Assembly (NCBI RefSeq): GCF_014190805.1
Contig: NZ_JACHVQ010000001.1
Coordinates: 558,001-622,000 of the forward strand
Length of the DNA stretch: 64,000 bases
Origin: Flexivirga oryzae
GTDB taxonomy: Bacteria; Actinomycetota; Actinomycetes; Actinomycetales; Dermatophilaceae
Reading direction: 5' to 3'
Shown here: positions 26,171-34,499 of the stretch, piece by piece
How positions within the stretch are numbered: position 1 is the stretch's first letter
How the letters are laid out: every line of letters begins with the position of its first letter
Program-made: the position numbers and the translations under genes
The notes under the pieces: model-generated
Told to the model about the DNA's origin: nothing
Databases searched by the model: none
The model's input: only the letters and a program-made list of their open reading frames with translations

Positions 26171-27292
26171 TCAGGACGTCAGCTTCACCAGCCGATCGGC
26201 GATCTCCCCGACGACGGCATGTGACGTGGCGAGCGTCAGGCGCAGGAACCCGGTTGTCCCGCAATCGGATCCGTCGGTGCCAAGCACTCCGGCACGGCGA
26301 ACCTCGCTCGGGCCGAAACCTGTCTCGCGCACGTCGAGCCAGTGGATGTAGGTCGCGGCGGGCGGGGTGTAGCCGATGCTCGGCGCCTGTGCGATGCGGT
26401 CGTTGAACAGATCGCGTCCGCGTCGCAGGTAGTCGACCGTCGCATCCAGGTGCGCGACACCGTCCGGGCTGTATGCCGCCGTCGCGGCGACCGCGCCCAG
26501 CGGTGACGTCCCGTGCCGGGTCACGAACGGTGAATCCTTCCAGCGGCGTTCCAGCTCGGGCGAGGTGAGGATCAGCTGGGCGCAGGCCAGGCCGGGCAGG
26601 TTCCAGCCCTTCGACGCGGACACCGCGGTCACCGTGTGGGCGGCGGTGCGTTCGTCCAGCGACGCGTACGGCACGTGCCGGCTGCCGGAATAGACCAGGG
26701 GAGAGTGGATCTCGTCGGCGAACACGCTCGACCCGGTGCGCTCGACGACGTCGGCGATCTGGAGCAGCTCCGCACGGGTGGCGACCTGCCCGGTCGGGTT
26801 GTGCGGGTTGATGACGACGAGTAGCCCGCCCTCGAGTGCGGTCGCCAGCCGCTCGGGGTCGATCACGAACCGGCCGCCGACCTGATCCATCGGCAGGGTG
26901 CGCAGCTCGTGCCCGACCGCGCCGGGAAGCTCCAGGAACGGCATGTATGCCGGGGTGGGCAGCACGACCGGCGTGCCCGGCTCGACCAGGTGACCGAGGG
27001 TGAACGCGAACGCTCCGAGCACGTCCGGCAGCAGGTGCACCTGCGACGGGTCCACCGCCCACCCGAACCGCTGCTGCTGGAAGGCAGCGCATGCGGCGCT
27101 GGTCGCCGCCGCGGCCGGCGTCGGGAGATACCCGGTCAGGCCGTCGGCGACGGCACCGGTGATGGCGTCGGTCACGACGGGTGCCAGCGGCAGGTCGGAC
27201 TCCGCGATGAACGCACCCAGTTGATCGCCGCGCGTCACCGACCATTTCACCGAGCCGCGCGCCCGCAGCCGTTCGACGGTGATCCGGTCCAT
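26171..27292 (-). CDS. PatB/MalY-type aminotransferase (cystathionine beta-lyase-like)
   Basis: PLP-dependent fold type I enzyme of the PatB/MalY group, which mostly cleaves the C-S bond of cystathionine or cysteine conjugates; about 373 aa. Seen: GSVKWSVTRGDQLGAFIAESDLP-like N-terminus typical of the group, NPHNPTGQVATRAEL, FADEIHSPLVY with the PLP-binding Asp, and the Schiff-base lysine in VSASKGWNLPG. The start is uncertain: ATG 27292 gives MDRITVERL, while GTG 27310 adds six residues; neither has a clear ribosome binding site. With metX, metY and serA elsewhere in the window it fits sulfur amino acid metabolism, though the substrate is not proven. Confidence 0.85.
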   Translation of the reverse strand: MDRITVERLRARGSVKWSVTRGDQLGAFIAESDLPLAPVVTDAITGAVADGLTGYLPTPAAAATSAACAAFQQQRFGWAVDPSQVHLLPDVLGAFAFTLGHLVEPGTPVVLPTPAYMPFLELPGAVGHELRTLPMDQVGGRFVIDPERLATALEGGLLVVINPHNPTGQVATRAELLQIADVVERTGSSVFADEIHSPLVYSGSRHVPYASLDERTAAHTVTAVSASKGWNLPGLACAQLILTSPELERRWKDSPFVTRHGTSPLGAVAATAAYSPDGVAHLDATVDYLRRGRDLFNDRIAQAPSIGYTPPAATYIHWLDVRETGFGPSEVRRAGVLGTDGSDCGTTGFLRLTLATSHAVVGEIADRLVKLTS

Positions 27293-27320
27293 GACGCGTT
27301 CGATGTCCACGATCGCGACA

Positions 27321-27962
27321 TTAACCCTCGTCCGCGGGCGCGTCGATGTAGGGGACGGCATACGAACCCACCACCTGGATGCGGTGGTCCTCGCTGCCGT
27401 CCCAGTCCAGCGGCAGGTCGTTCTCCCGGAACACCCGCGCGATGTGTTCGCCCACGGCGAGAGCCCCCTCGCCGGTCTCGTTGAACACGCCGAAACCGAT
27501 GTAGAGCCGCTGCTCGAAGATCATCCGTTCGACGTCGGAGACCGTGCTGAAGCAGTAGCCCTCGACCGGATGCCCTTCGCCGGCAAGGGTGTTCGCCGCG
27601 TTGGACACGGCGGTCAGTGCCTGCGAAACGTCCGAACCCTCGCCGAAACCGAACACCACCCCTTCACCGGTCAGCCGCTCGAGTCCGCTGATCAGCCCGA
27701 GCGCCAGGTGACTGGGGAAGAGCACGTGCTTGTTGTGATCCCTGATCAGCCAGTCCACCACCTCCGGGACAGCGGCCTCGGTGATGTCCGCGTCGCGCAG
27801 CGCGGTGTCGGTCGCGATCTCCCAGCGGAGCCGGTCCTCGAGCTCGTCGCGGCTGTCGGTCCCGATGCAGATGCGGGTCATCAGCCGCCCGAGTGCGGTG
27901 TCCGGGTCGGGCACGAACTCGCCGGAGAAGTTGACGTCGCTGTCGCGCAGGTCGGTGGGCAC
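27321..27962 (-). CDS. Conserved hypothetical protein
   Basis: A 213-aa acidic, soluble protein that I do not recognise with certainty; it loosely resembles DUF6891-type proteins. It has no signal peptide or membrane segment. Visible features are an N-terminal stretch rich in Asp (DSDVNFSGEFVPDPDTALGR), a helical middle with VPEVVDWLIRDHN, and a C-terminal RVFRENDLPLDWDGSEDHRI. That last stretch (an ageing WDG near the C-terminus) recalls SMI1/KNR4- or immunity-like proteins, but this is only an impression. The start is GTG. It is co-directional with the PatB-type gene (28 bp gap) and divergent from the mcrB-like gene. Confidence 0.7.
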   Translation of the reverse strand: MPTDLRDSDVNFSGEFVPDPDTALGRLMTRICIGTDSRDELEDRLRWEIATDTALRDADITEAAVPEVVDWLIRDHNKHVLFPSHLALGLISGLERLTGEGVVFGFGEGSDVSQALTAVSNAANTLAGEGHPVEGYCFSTVSDVERMIFEQRLYIGFGVFNETGEGALAVGEHIARVFRENDLPLDWDGSEDHRIQVVGSYAVPYIDAPADEG

Positions 27963-28099
27963 TGCGCCATCGTGCCAAACTGATCGTGCGTGTGGGCAAC
28001 TTTCACCGTGCGCATCGCGGCGTACAGCGACATCACGTAGCCTGTGCGGTCGATCCGTTTCCCCCGTTCCACCTGCGACACCCGGAGCTGTCAGACACC

Positions 28100-31000
28100 G
28101 TGGCCCTTGCCGACATCACCCGAGACGATGTACTCGCCGCCCTCCAGGAATGGCGGTCCCAGGGACGGGAATCGTTCCTCGCGGCATACGGTTTCGACCC
28201 CGACGTCGACCACGTGCTGCACGAGGGAGGCGTCGTGTATGACGCCCCCGCCATCGCGGCGGCGGCGCACGGCTTCGCCCGCGCGGACTTCGGTCCGCTC
28301 ACCCCGGTGTCGTTGCCGCCGGCCGACGAGGTGGGCGCGCACCTGGAGAGCCTCGGCTTCGAGGTCAAGCGCGCCCAACGAACCAACGGGCCGAGCCCGG
28401 TGCGGCAGCGCGACCTGCGCCGCTGGAGGGCGACGTACGAGTTGATCAAGGTTGCCGCGAACAACGACCCAGCCGCGCAAACCCTGTGGCACCAAGTGGA
28501 TTCGCTGCGAAACGACCGAGTCGCGGAGGCTCGCCAGCTGCTCGGCACCCTCGCGGTGAGTCGTGACCTGCACGCGTTCGTCGAGGGGTTCGCGGTCTGG
28601 TCGCGTCGCCCCGGGCCGTACGCGCAACACGCGTCCAACCTGCCGACCTGGCTGGGTCAGCTGCGCAGCACCGCGGAGGGTTACGAGCGCGACCTGGCCG
28701 ACCTGCTCGTCGAAACGACCCAGACCCCGCACAACGACGACGAGGCGGCACTGCGGATCCGCGCCCTGGAGGAGTACACCGAGGGCAAGCTGGACGGCAG
28801 CCGCGTACCGACCGCACTGTCGGTCTTCTGGTCGACCGATGTGCGCAGTGACTGGCCGATCCTGTGGCCCGGCGGCTCCGACCCGTTCCAGACCCTGGGC
28901 TGGATGGGGCGCCACCTGAGCCACTCCGAACGCTACGTGGCGTTCGCCGAGCTGTGCCGCAACTTCGAACCCGACGACCCCCGGCTGGCCGAGCGGCTGA
29001 TCGGTTACCTCGGCAGCAAGCAGTCGTTCGTCGGTCTCGGCACCGCGCTGCCCGACATCTGCGAGGAGGCCGCCGAGCTGATCGCGGGCTACAAACCGGG
29101 CCTGGGTTACCCCGACGCCGACTCCGAGGCGCGCGCCGCCGGGCTCGCGCTGCAACTGCGCGGCACCGCCACGCTGACCGCGCGATCACTGGTCGGCCCG
29201 CTGCAACAGGTGACCGGGGTGCGGTTGCACGAGACCAACCTGCAGACCAGGACCGGCCAGTCGAAGGACGCGCCGTACCGCGTCGACGCGCACGCGACCT
29301 GGGCGTTGCCCGGCGGGACCGGCGCTCCCGGATTCCGGCTGTGGATCACCCGGTCCGGTGTCGCCGTCGGGCTGCACTCCGGCTGGGATGGGCCCGGTTC
29401 GGCCGCGCGGCACGAGGAGATCGGCGCTGTCGTTGAGCAGCACCTGCCCGAGGACCTGCGGTTCTTCCACCTGCGCCCCACCAGCAGCCCCGACCGGGTG
29501 GAGCCGGTTGATCGCGAATACCCCGGCGGTGAGGTGTATGTCGGCCGGTGGTGGCCCCATCCAGAGGCACTCGGCCGGGCCGACTTCGCGGACCAGATCG
29601 TCGACACGGTGCGCCGGCTCGGGCCGCTCGTCGAGGTCATGTCGGGCAAGGAGCCGACCCCGACCGGGCCGGTCGACCTGGATCTGCTCGCCCAGTTGGA
29701 ACGCTTCGCTGCCGAGCGCCCCTACCCGGGCGGACGCGACGCCTGGCACCAGGAGCAGCGCCGCTCGCTCGCCCAGGCACTGGAGCCGGCCGGGCTCGAC
29801 GCGTTCGACCTGGCGGCGTTCCGCCGGCTGCTCAACGGCCGGGCCTACGGTCACCCCGGCGCCCACTCGGTGCTGCAGTCCAGTCTGGCGACGATGGACG
29901 CGGCCGGCCTCGACGCGTTCGCGCGCGCGATCAAGGAACTGCTGTGGGGCGACGGCGACGACGTCGCGCGCATCGAGCACATCCTCGGGGACGGGATGCC
30001 CGCACCCGGCCTCGGTGAAGCGGTCGTGATGAAGCTGATGGCGATCGTCCACCCGGGCCGCTACCTGCCGATCCACTCGCTGGGTGGGGCGGACGGCAAG
30101 ATCGCCGTGGCTCGTGCGGTCGGTGTCGAACTCCCCAAGATCGACACCCCGAACCGGGCTCGCTTGCACGTGGTCATCAACGACCGGCTGCGGGCGCGAC
30201 TCGAGCCGTTGTTGCCCGGAGACCCTTGGGGCCAGGTGCAATTCGCGCTCTGGTTGCTGCACAAGGGGGAGTCGGTCGCCGACCCCGAGCGGGACCTGAT
30301 CGCCGAGGCCGCCGCCGAACTGCTGGTCGACGAGGACTTCCTGCGGGAGGTGCACGGCCTGTTGGAGGACAAGAAGCAGATCATCTTCTACGGCCCACCC
30401 GGCACCGGCAAGACCTACCTCGCGCAGCGTCTGGCCGCAGCGCTGCAGCCGGACTCCACCAAGCGGCAGGTGGTGCAGTTCCACCCGTCGACGTCGTACG
30501 AGGACTTCTTCGAAGGTTTCCGGCCGAGGCTGGACGCCGACGGTCAGATGGTCTACGAGCTGCGCAAGGGACCGCTCGCCATGCTCGCCGAGGCCGCTGA
30601 GGCGGACCCGACGACACCGCACATCATGCTGATCGACGAGATCAACCGGGCGAACCTGCCACGCGTCTTCGGGGAACTGCTGTACCTGCTGGAGTACCGG
30701 TCGCAGTCGGTCATGACGTCGTACCGGCCGGACGAGGGTTTCGAGCTGCCGCCGAACCTGTACTTCATCGGCACCATGAACACCGCCGACCGCTCGATCG
30801 CGCTGGTCGACGCCGCCCTGCGCCGACGCTTCCACTTCGTGCCGTTCATGCCGCACGAAGGCCCGATGGAGGGACTGTTGCGGCGCTGGCTGCAGGCGCA
30901 CGACGGCCCGGTCTGGGTCGCCGGTGTCGTGGACCTGGTCAACGACGAATTGCGGCGTGCATTGCGCGGCCCACATCTGCAGATCGGGCATAGCCACTTC

Positions 31001-31195
31001 ATGGTCGATGGCTTGAATGACGCTGCGCTGCAACGCATTTGGACCTACAGCGTCTATCCGTTCATCGAGGACCAGTTCTACGGGCGCGAGGAGGTGCTGC
31101 GGACGTTCACCTGGCAGAGCGTGCTGGAGCGGCACGGCCCGAAGGCACGCGCGGCCGCCGGCGAGGAGCCGCCACCGGCAGCGACCACCCCATGA
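28100..31195 (+). CDS. McrB-like AAA+ protein with ScoMcrA-type head domain
   Basis: Motor subunit of a type IV (McrBC-like) restriction system; 1031 aa from the GTG at 28100. The N-terminal 90 residues (DDVLAALQEWRSQGRESFL, YGFDPDVDHVLHE, YDAPAIAAAAHGFA) resemble the head domain of ScoMcrA, the Streptomyces enzyme for modified DNA. A DUF3578/MrcB-like region lies at about 390-465. The C-terminal AAA+ domain has Walker A YGPPGTGKTYL (from about 763), Walker B IMLIDEINRANL and the McrB signature MNTADRS with ALRRRF. McrB motors hydrolyse GTP, but the nucleotide is not decided here. The 137 bp upstream separate it from a divergent unknown gene. mcrC follows. Confidence 0.88.
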   Translation: MALADITRDDVLAALQEWRSQGRESFLAAYGFDPDVDHVLHEGGVVYDAPAIAAAAHGFARADFGPLTPVSLPPADEVGAHLESLGFEVKRAQRTNGPSPVRQRDLRRWRATYELIKVAANNDPAAQTLWHQVDSLRNDRVAEARQLLGTLAVSRDLHAFVEGFAVWSRRPGPYAQHASNLPTWLGQLRSTAEGYERDLADLLVETTQTPHNDDEAALRIRALEEYTEGKLDGSRVPTALSVFWSTDVRSDWPILWPGGSDPFQTLGWMGRHLSHSERYVAFAELCRNFEPDDPRLAERLIGYLGSKQSFVGLGTALPDICEEAAELIAGYKPGLGYPDADSEARAAGLALQLRGTATLTARSLVGPLQQVTGVRLHETNLQTRTGQSKDAPYRVDAHATWALPGGTGAPGFRLWITRSGVAVGLHSGWDGPGSAARHEEIGAVVEQHLPEDLRFFHLRPTSSPDRVEPVDREYPGGEVYVGRWWPHPEALGRADFADQIVDTVRRLGPLVEVMSGKEPTPTGPVDLDLLAQLERFAAERPYPGGRDAWHQEQRRSLAQALEPAGLDAFDLAAFRRLLNGRAYGHPGAHSVLQSSLATMDAAGLDAFARAIKELLWGDGDDVARIEHILGDGMPAPGLGEAVVMKLMAIVHPGRYLPIHSLGGADGKIAVARAVGVELPKIDTPNRARLHVVINDRLRARLEPLLPGDPWGQVQFALWLLHKGESVADPERDLIAEAAAELLVDEDFLREVHGLLEDKKQIIFYGPPGTGKTYLAQRLAAALQPDSTKRQVVQFHPSTSYEDFFEGFRPRLDADGQMVYELRKGPLAMLAEAAEADPTTPHIMLIDEINRANLPRVFGELLYLLEYRSQSVMTSYRPDEGFELPPNLYFIGTMNTADRSIALVDAALRRRFHFVPFMPHEGPMEGLLRRWLQAHDGPVWVAGVVDLVNDELRRALRGPHLQIGHSHFMVDGLNDAALQRIWTYSVYPFIEDQFYGREEVLRTFTWQSVLERHGPKARAAAGEEPPPAATTP

Positions 31196-31211
31196 GCGGC
31201 GTGCCGATCCC

Positions 31212-32432
31212 GTGAACGAGGTGTTGCTGCGCGAGCACAGCGACAGCGCGCCGTTGCGGTTGTCCGCGGCGGCACGGGTGGCGCTGCTGGAGGCCGCCGC
31301 CGACAAGATCACCGTCGTCGCGACGACCGACCCGGAGCGCGTCGTCCTGCGCACCGGCTCCTGGGTCGGGGCCCTCGTGGTGCCCGACTGCACCATCCGC
31401 GTTGAGCCGCGTGCGCCGATGGAGAACCTCTTCACGATGTTCTCCGCGGGCCTGCCCCCGGATGCGTGGGGGAGCGACAGCGTCGGCTGGTCCGGCGACA
31501 GTGAACTGGTCGACGGGGTCGCCGCGTTCCTGCTGCGGGCGATCGACACCGCGACCCGGCGCGGGCTGCTGCACGGATACGTCACGCTTGAGGAGGACAC
31601 CAGCACCATCCGCGGGCGGCTGCTGGTCGATCAGCTCGCCACCCGGCCGTGGAACGCCGCAGCACCACCGTGCCGGTATGACGAGTTCACCCCCGACATC
31701 GCCGAGAACCGGCTGCTGCTGTGCGCGGTCCGCCAGGTGCTCAGCTGGCCGGACCTGCCGCCGCTGGTACGACGTGACGGGCTCCGGCTGGTGCAGCGTT
31801 TCGAAGGAGTCGAGCCCACCACACCCGACCAGCACCACGGCGACCTACCGATCACCCGCCTCAACGAGCACTACGCCCCGGCGCTGGAGCTGGCCCGCAA
31901 GGCGTTGGACGGCATCACGATCCGCCACCTCGAGGGTGAGCAGACGGCGCACGCGTTCATGGTCGACATGGACGACCTGTTCCGCCGCTGGATCACCGTC
32001 GAGCTGGCGGGCCGGCTCTGGCCGGACATCAGCCTGGAGGAGCAGCCGCAGTACGCGCTCGACGTCCAGGACCAGTGGCATTTCACGCCGGATGTGCTGC
32101 TGCGCCGCGACCAGCGACCGGCGTTGGTCGGCAACGTCGCCTACCACCTGGCGTCCGCCCGGCACGACGGGTCGGACTTCTACCCGCTGCTCGCCTACGC
32201 GGCGGCGCTCGGGTTGGAGGCGGGGCTGTTGATCTACGCCCACGCCGACGAGCCGCCGGCGCCCGAGGTCGTGGTCCGCAGCATCGGCACCCGGTTGTTG
32301 TGTGTGCCGCTGCGGCTCAACGTCCCGCCTGCGCGGTTGGCCGGCTCACTCGACACGCTCGCCGAACTGGTCCGCGTGGTGTCCTACCCGCGCCCGGCAT
32401 ACTCCCAGCGGCCGGCGTCGCCGATCCGCTGA
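31212..32432 (+). CDS. McrC-like protein with altered nuclease motif
   Basis: Partner of the McrB-like motor, 406 aa. The N-terminal half has the McrC layout (VLRTGSWVGALVVPDCTIRVEPR, then FDEFTPDIAENRLLL-like YDEFTPDIAENRLL), and the C-terminal half is a PD-(D/E)XK fold. D294 (FTPDVLL) is present. The catalytic (D/E)-x-K is replaced: the strand reads LVGNVAYHL, with N308 and A310 where family members have Asp/Glu and Lys. The nuclease may therefore be inactive or use other residues. The rest of the protein is intact, with no frameshift. Its GTG overlaps the stop of a 7-codon frame that begins at the mcrB stop, so translation may be coupled. Confidence 0.85.
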   Translation: MNEVLLREHSDSAPLRLSAAARVALLEAAADKITVVATTDPERVVLRTGSWVGALVVPDCTIRVEPRAPMENLFTMFSAGLPPDAWGSDSVGWSGDSELVDGVAAFLLRAIDTATRRGLLHGYVTLEEDTSTIRGRLLVDQLATRPWNAAAPPCRYDEFTPDIAENRLLLCAVRQVLSWPDLPPLVRRDGLRLVQRFEGVEPTTPDQHHGDLPITRLNEHYAPALELARKALDGITIRHLEGEQTAHAFMVDMDDLFRRWITVELAGRLWPDISLEEQPQYALDVQDQWHFTPDVLLRRDQRPALVGNVAYHLASARHDGSDFYPLLAYAAALGLEAGLLIYAHADEPPAPEVVVRSIGTRLLCVPLRLNVPPARLAGSLDTLAELVRVVSYPRPAYSQRPASPIR

Positions 32433-32468
32433 CGCTCCGCGGGCCGCCGGATCGGCATACTGGACGCC

Positions 32469-33005
32469 GTGTTCGCCAAACTCATCGTGGTGCTGCTCGT
32501 CATCATCGTCGGATCGTTCCTGTGGTACTTCATGAAGTCGAAGGTCTCCGCCGCCCACCAGCAGGTGCGCGACCGGGCCATCGACGGCAACTTCGGCCGC
32601 GCCATCACGGCCGGCCCGGCGACCAAGCACCTGACGATGATGGGGCGCACCTTGACCCTCGGCGCCGACCCGACGCGCGCGGGGGAACTGATCAGCCATA
32701 TCGCGACGTCGGATGACCGGGTCACCGACATACATCCCGAGCAGGGCGCGATCGTCATACAGATCGACGGCTCGTACCCCCGCGTGCGAGCACAACTGAT
32801 GCCCGATCGCACCGTGATCGGGGTGGAGGCGATGACCTGGGAGATGGGTTTCCCGCAGGGAGCCGCGGTGTGGGACCGGATCGCCACCGCGATCAGCCAG
32901 GCGGCGACCCATCAGGGAATTCCGGTCGGTGAGGGCGCCCGTGAGTTCGCGAAGGACGAGCACGCCTCCGGTAAGCCGGAGGTGTGGACGGTTCGCGTAC
33001 CCTGA
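32469..33005 (+). CDS. Single-pass membrane protein of unknown function
   Basis: A 178-aa protein with one N-terminal membrane helix (FAKLIVVLLVIIVGSFLWYF, residues about 2-21) and a soluble domain that I do not recognise. The domain has repeated short beta-like stretches (TLTLGADPTRAGELISHI, GAIVIQIDGSYPRV, VIGVEAMTWEM). The orientation is most likely N-in, with the domain outside or membrane-associated. The start is GTG. It follows mcrC by 36 bp and precedes two lipoprotein genes, so it could be an accessory of either; nothing in the sequence ties it to restriction. Confidence 0.7.
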   Translation: MFAKLIVVLLVIIVGSFLWYFMKSKVSAAHQQVRDRAIDGNFGRAITAGPATKHLTMMGRTLTLGADPTRAGELISHIATSDDRVTDIHPEQGAIVIQIDGSYPRVRAQLMPDRTVIGVEAMTWEMGFPQGAAVWDRIATAISQAATHQGIPVGEGAREFAKDEHASGKPEVWTVRVP

Positions 33006-33068
33006 GCCCGCACCCCGCGGCGCCGGCGAGCAGTCGGTCGCTCCATCGAGAAAGGCTTGGCAACGATC

Positions 33069-33711
33069 ATGACCACCACCGCTTTGCGCAGGCTTGCTGT
33101 CGGCGTGGTGCCGACCGTGCTCGCAGTGGGCGTCGTCGCCGGATGCAACGACAGCGCACCATCGGTGCAGGCACCGCCCCGCGACGGAGCCGACCACGGC
33201 AGCCACGGGCGACCCCGCGAAGGTCTGCACCGCCGACCCCGACAGCCTCAGCACTCCCGCCGTGCTCGCTCCGGGCACCAAGAAGGCCGCATGGGGCAAA
33301 CCCCTGGACCTGAAGCAGGAGTATGCCGGCACGGTCTCGATGAGCGCCGCGAAGCCGGTGGCCAAGAAGCCCGCAGCGGACGACTTCTTCGGCCCGCCGG
33401 ACGGCCAGGTCTACCTGCTGATCAAGGTGACGGTGAAGTACAAGTCGGGCGACGACAACTTTCTCGGCGACACCTTCTTCACGCTGCGCGACAGCCACAA
33501 CAACGTCTGCGACAGCGACCTGCTCAGCAGTGTGGTCCAGCAGCGGCAGCGCTTCGACTCGGTGACCATGTCCAAGACCCAGAAGAGCTACATCGGCACC
33601 CTTGTCTACGACGTGCCGGCCGACCAGGACTACACGAAGTACACGCTGATGTACCTGCCGGACTCGCTCGACAGCAAGAGCGCCAACGCGCCCGTCGCGT
33701 GGACCAAGTAA
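33069..33711 (+). pseudogene. DUF4352-type lipoprotein, frameshifted
   Basis: The signal peptide and lipobox (MTTTALRRLAVGVVPTVLAV, then VVAGC) are read in one frame, and the mature domain from about ATEPTTAATGDPAKVC to the stop at 33711 in another. The switch falls near 33173-33185, at a run of C residues. Comparison with the intact neighbour at 33734-34489 shows that the two halves belong together: both share GCNDSAPSVQAP, the GQVYLLIKVTVKYKSG stretch and a C-terminal APVAWT. The gene is therefore either a recent pseudogene or a one-base sequence error. An upstream ribosome binding site (GAAAGG) is present. The intact product would be a secreted, lipid-anchored protein. Confidence 0.8.
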
Positions 33712-33733
33712 CAAGGGGAAGAGGTTCCAAACC

Positions 33734-34489
33734 ATGACCATCAAAGCGCACCGCAGGATCCTGCTCGGGGTGGTGCCGATGGCGCTGGCCGTCGGTACCG
33801 TGGCGGGCTGCAACGACAGCGCGCCGTCGGTCCAGGCTCCGGCATCCACCGCAGCGACCGCGGCGTCGACCGCGGACCAGCCGACGGACTCCGGCACCGA
33901 CAACGGCGTGCCGACCGTGGCACCGAGCGACACGGCCGGGTCCAGCGACACCGGTGTTCCGACGGTCTCTGCGGCGCCGACGTCGTCGTCCGGCGACCCG
34001 TCGCAGGTGTGCACGACCGACGACAGTTTCGGCACCCCGGCCGCGCCCGGGCCGAGCACCAAGAAGGCCAAGTGGGGCTCGCCGCTGGACGTCACCCAGA
34101 AGTACGAGGGGACCGTCACGATGACGCCGGCGAAGCCGGTCGCCAAGAAGGGCGACCCGAATGACATCTTCGGACCCGACGAGGGGCAGGTCTACCTCCT
34201 GGTCAAGGTGACGGTGAAGTACAAGTCCGGCAACAACAGCGTCTTCGGTGGCACCGACTTCACGCTGCGCGACACCAAGAACAACGTCTGCGACTACAAC
34301 TCGATCGCCGACATCGTGCCGCAGCGTGAGAAGTTCAGTGTCGTCACCATCGGCGAGACGAAGGAGAAGACCTACAGCGGGACCCTGGTCTACGAGGTGC
34401 CGGCCGGTCAGGACTACACGAAGTACACGTTCCTCTACCTCCCGGGGCTCGCCGACAACAGCGAAGCTCCGGTCGCATGGACGAACTGA
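33734..34489 (+). CDS. DUF4352-type lipoprotein
   Basis: A 251-aa secreted lipoprotein. The signal peptide ends in the lipobox VAGC (lipid Cys near residue 26). A Thr/Ser/Pro-rich linker of about 70 residues follows with the repeat GVPTV occurring twice. The C-terminal beta-rich domain resembles DUF4352 (VYLLVKVTVKYKSGNNSV, FTLRDTKNNVCDYNS, YSGTLVYEVPAGQDYTKY), a fold used in immunoglobulin-like surface proteins. It is a tandem paralogue of the frameshifted gene just upstream. The ATG follows AAGGGGAAGAGG. Function unknown; the linker suggests a domain displayed away from the membrane. Confidence 0.85.
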   Translation: MTIKAHRRILLGVVPMALAVGTVAGCNDSAPSVQAPASTAATAASTADQPTDSGTDNGVPTVAPSDTAGSSDTGVPTVSAAPTSSSGDPSQVCTTDDSFGTPAAPGPSTKKAKWGSPLDVTQKYEGTVTMTPAKPVAKKGDPNDIFGPDEGQVYLLVKVTVKYKSGNNSVFGGTDFTLRDTKNNVCDYNSIADIVPQREKFSVVTIGETKEKTYSGTLVYEVPAGQDYTKYTFLYLPGLADNSEAPVAWTN

Positions 34490-34499
34490 TCAGGTCCGG

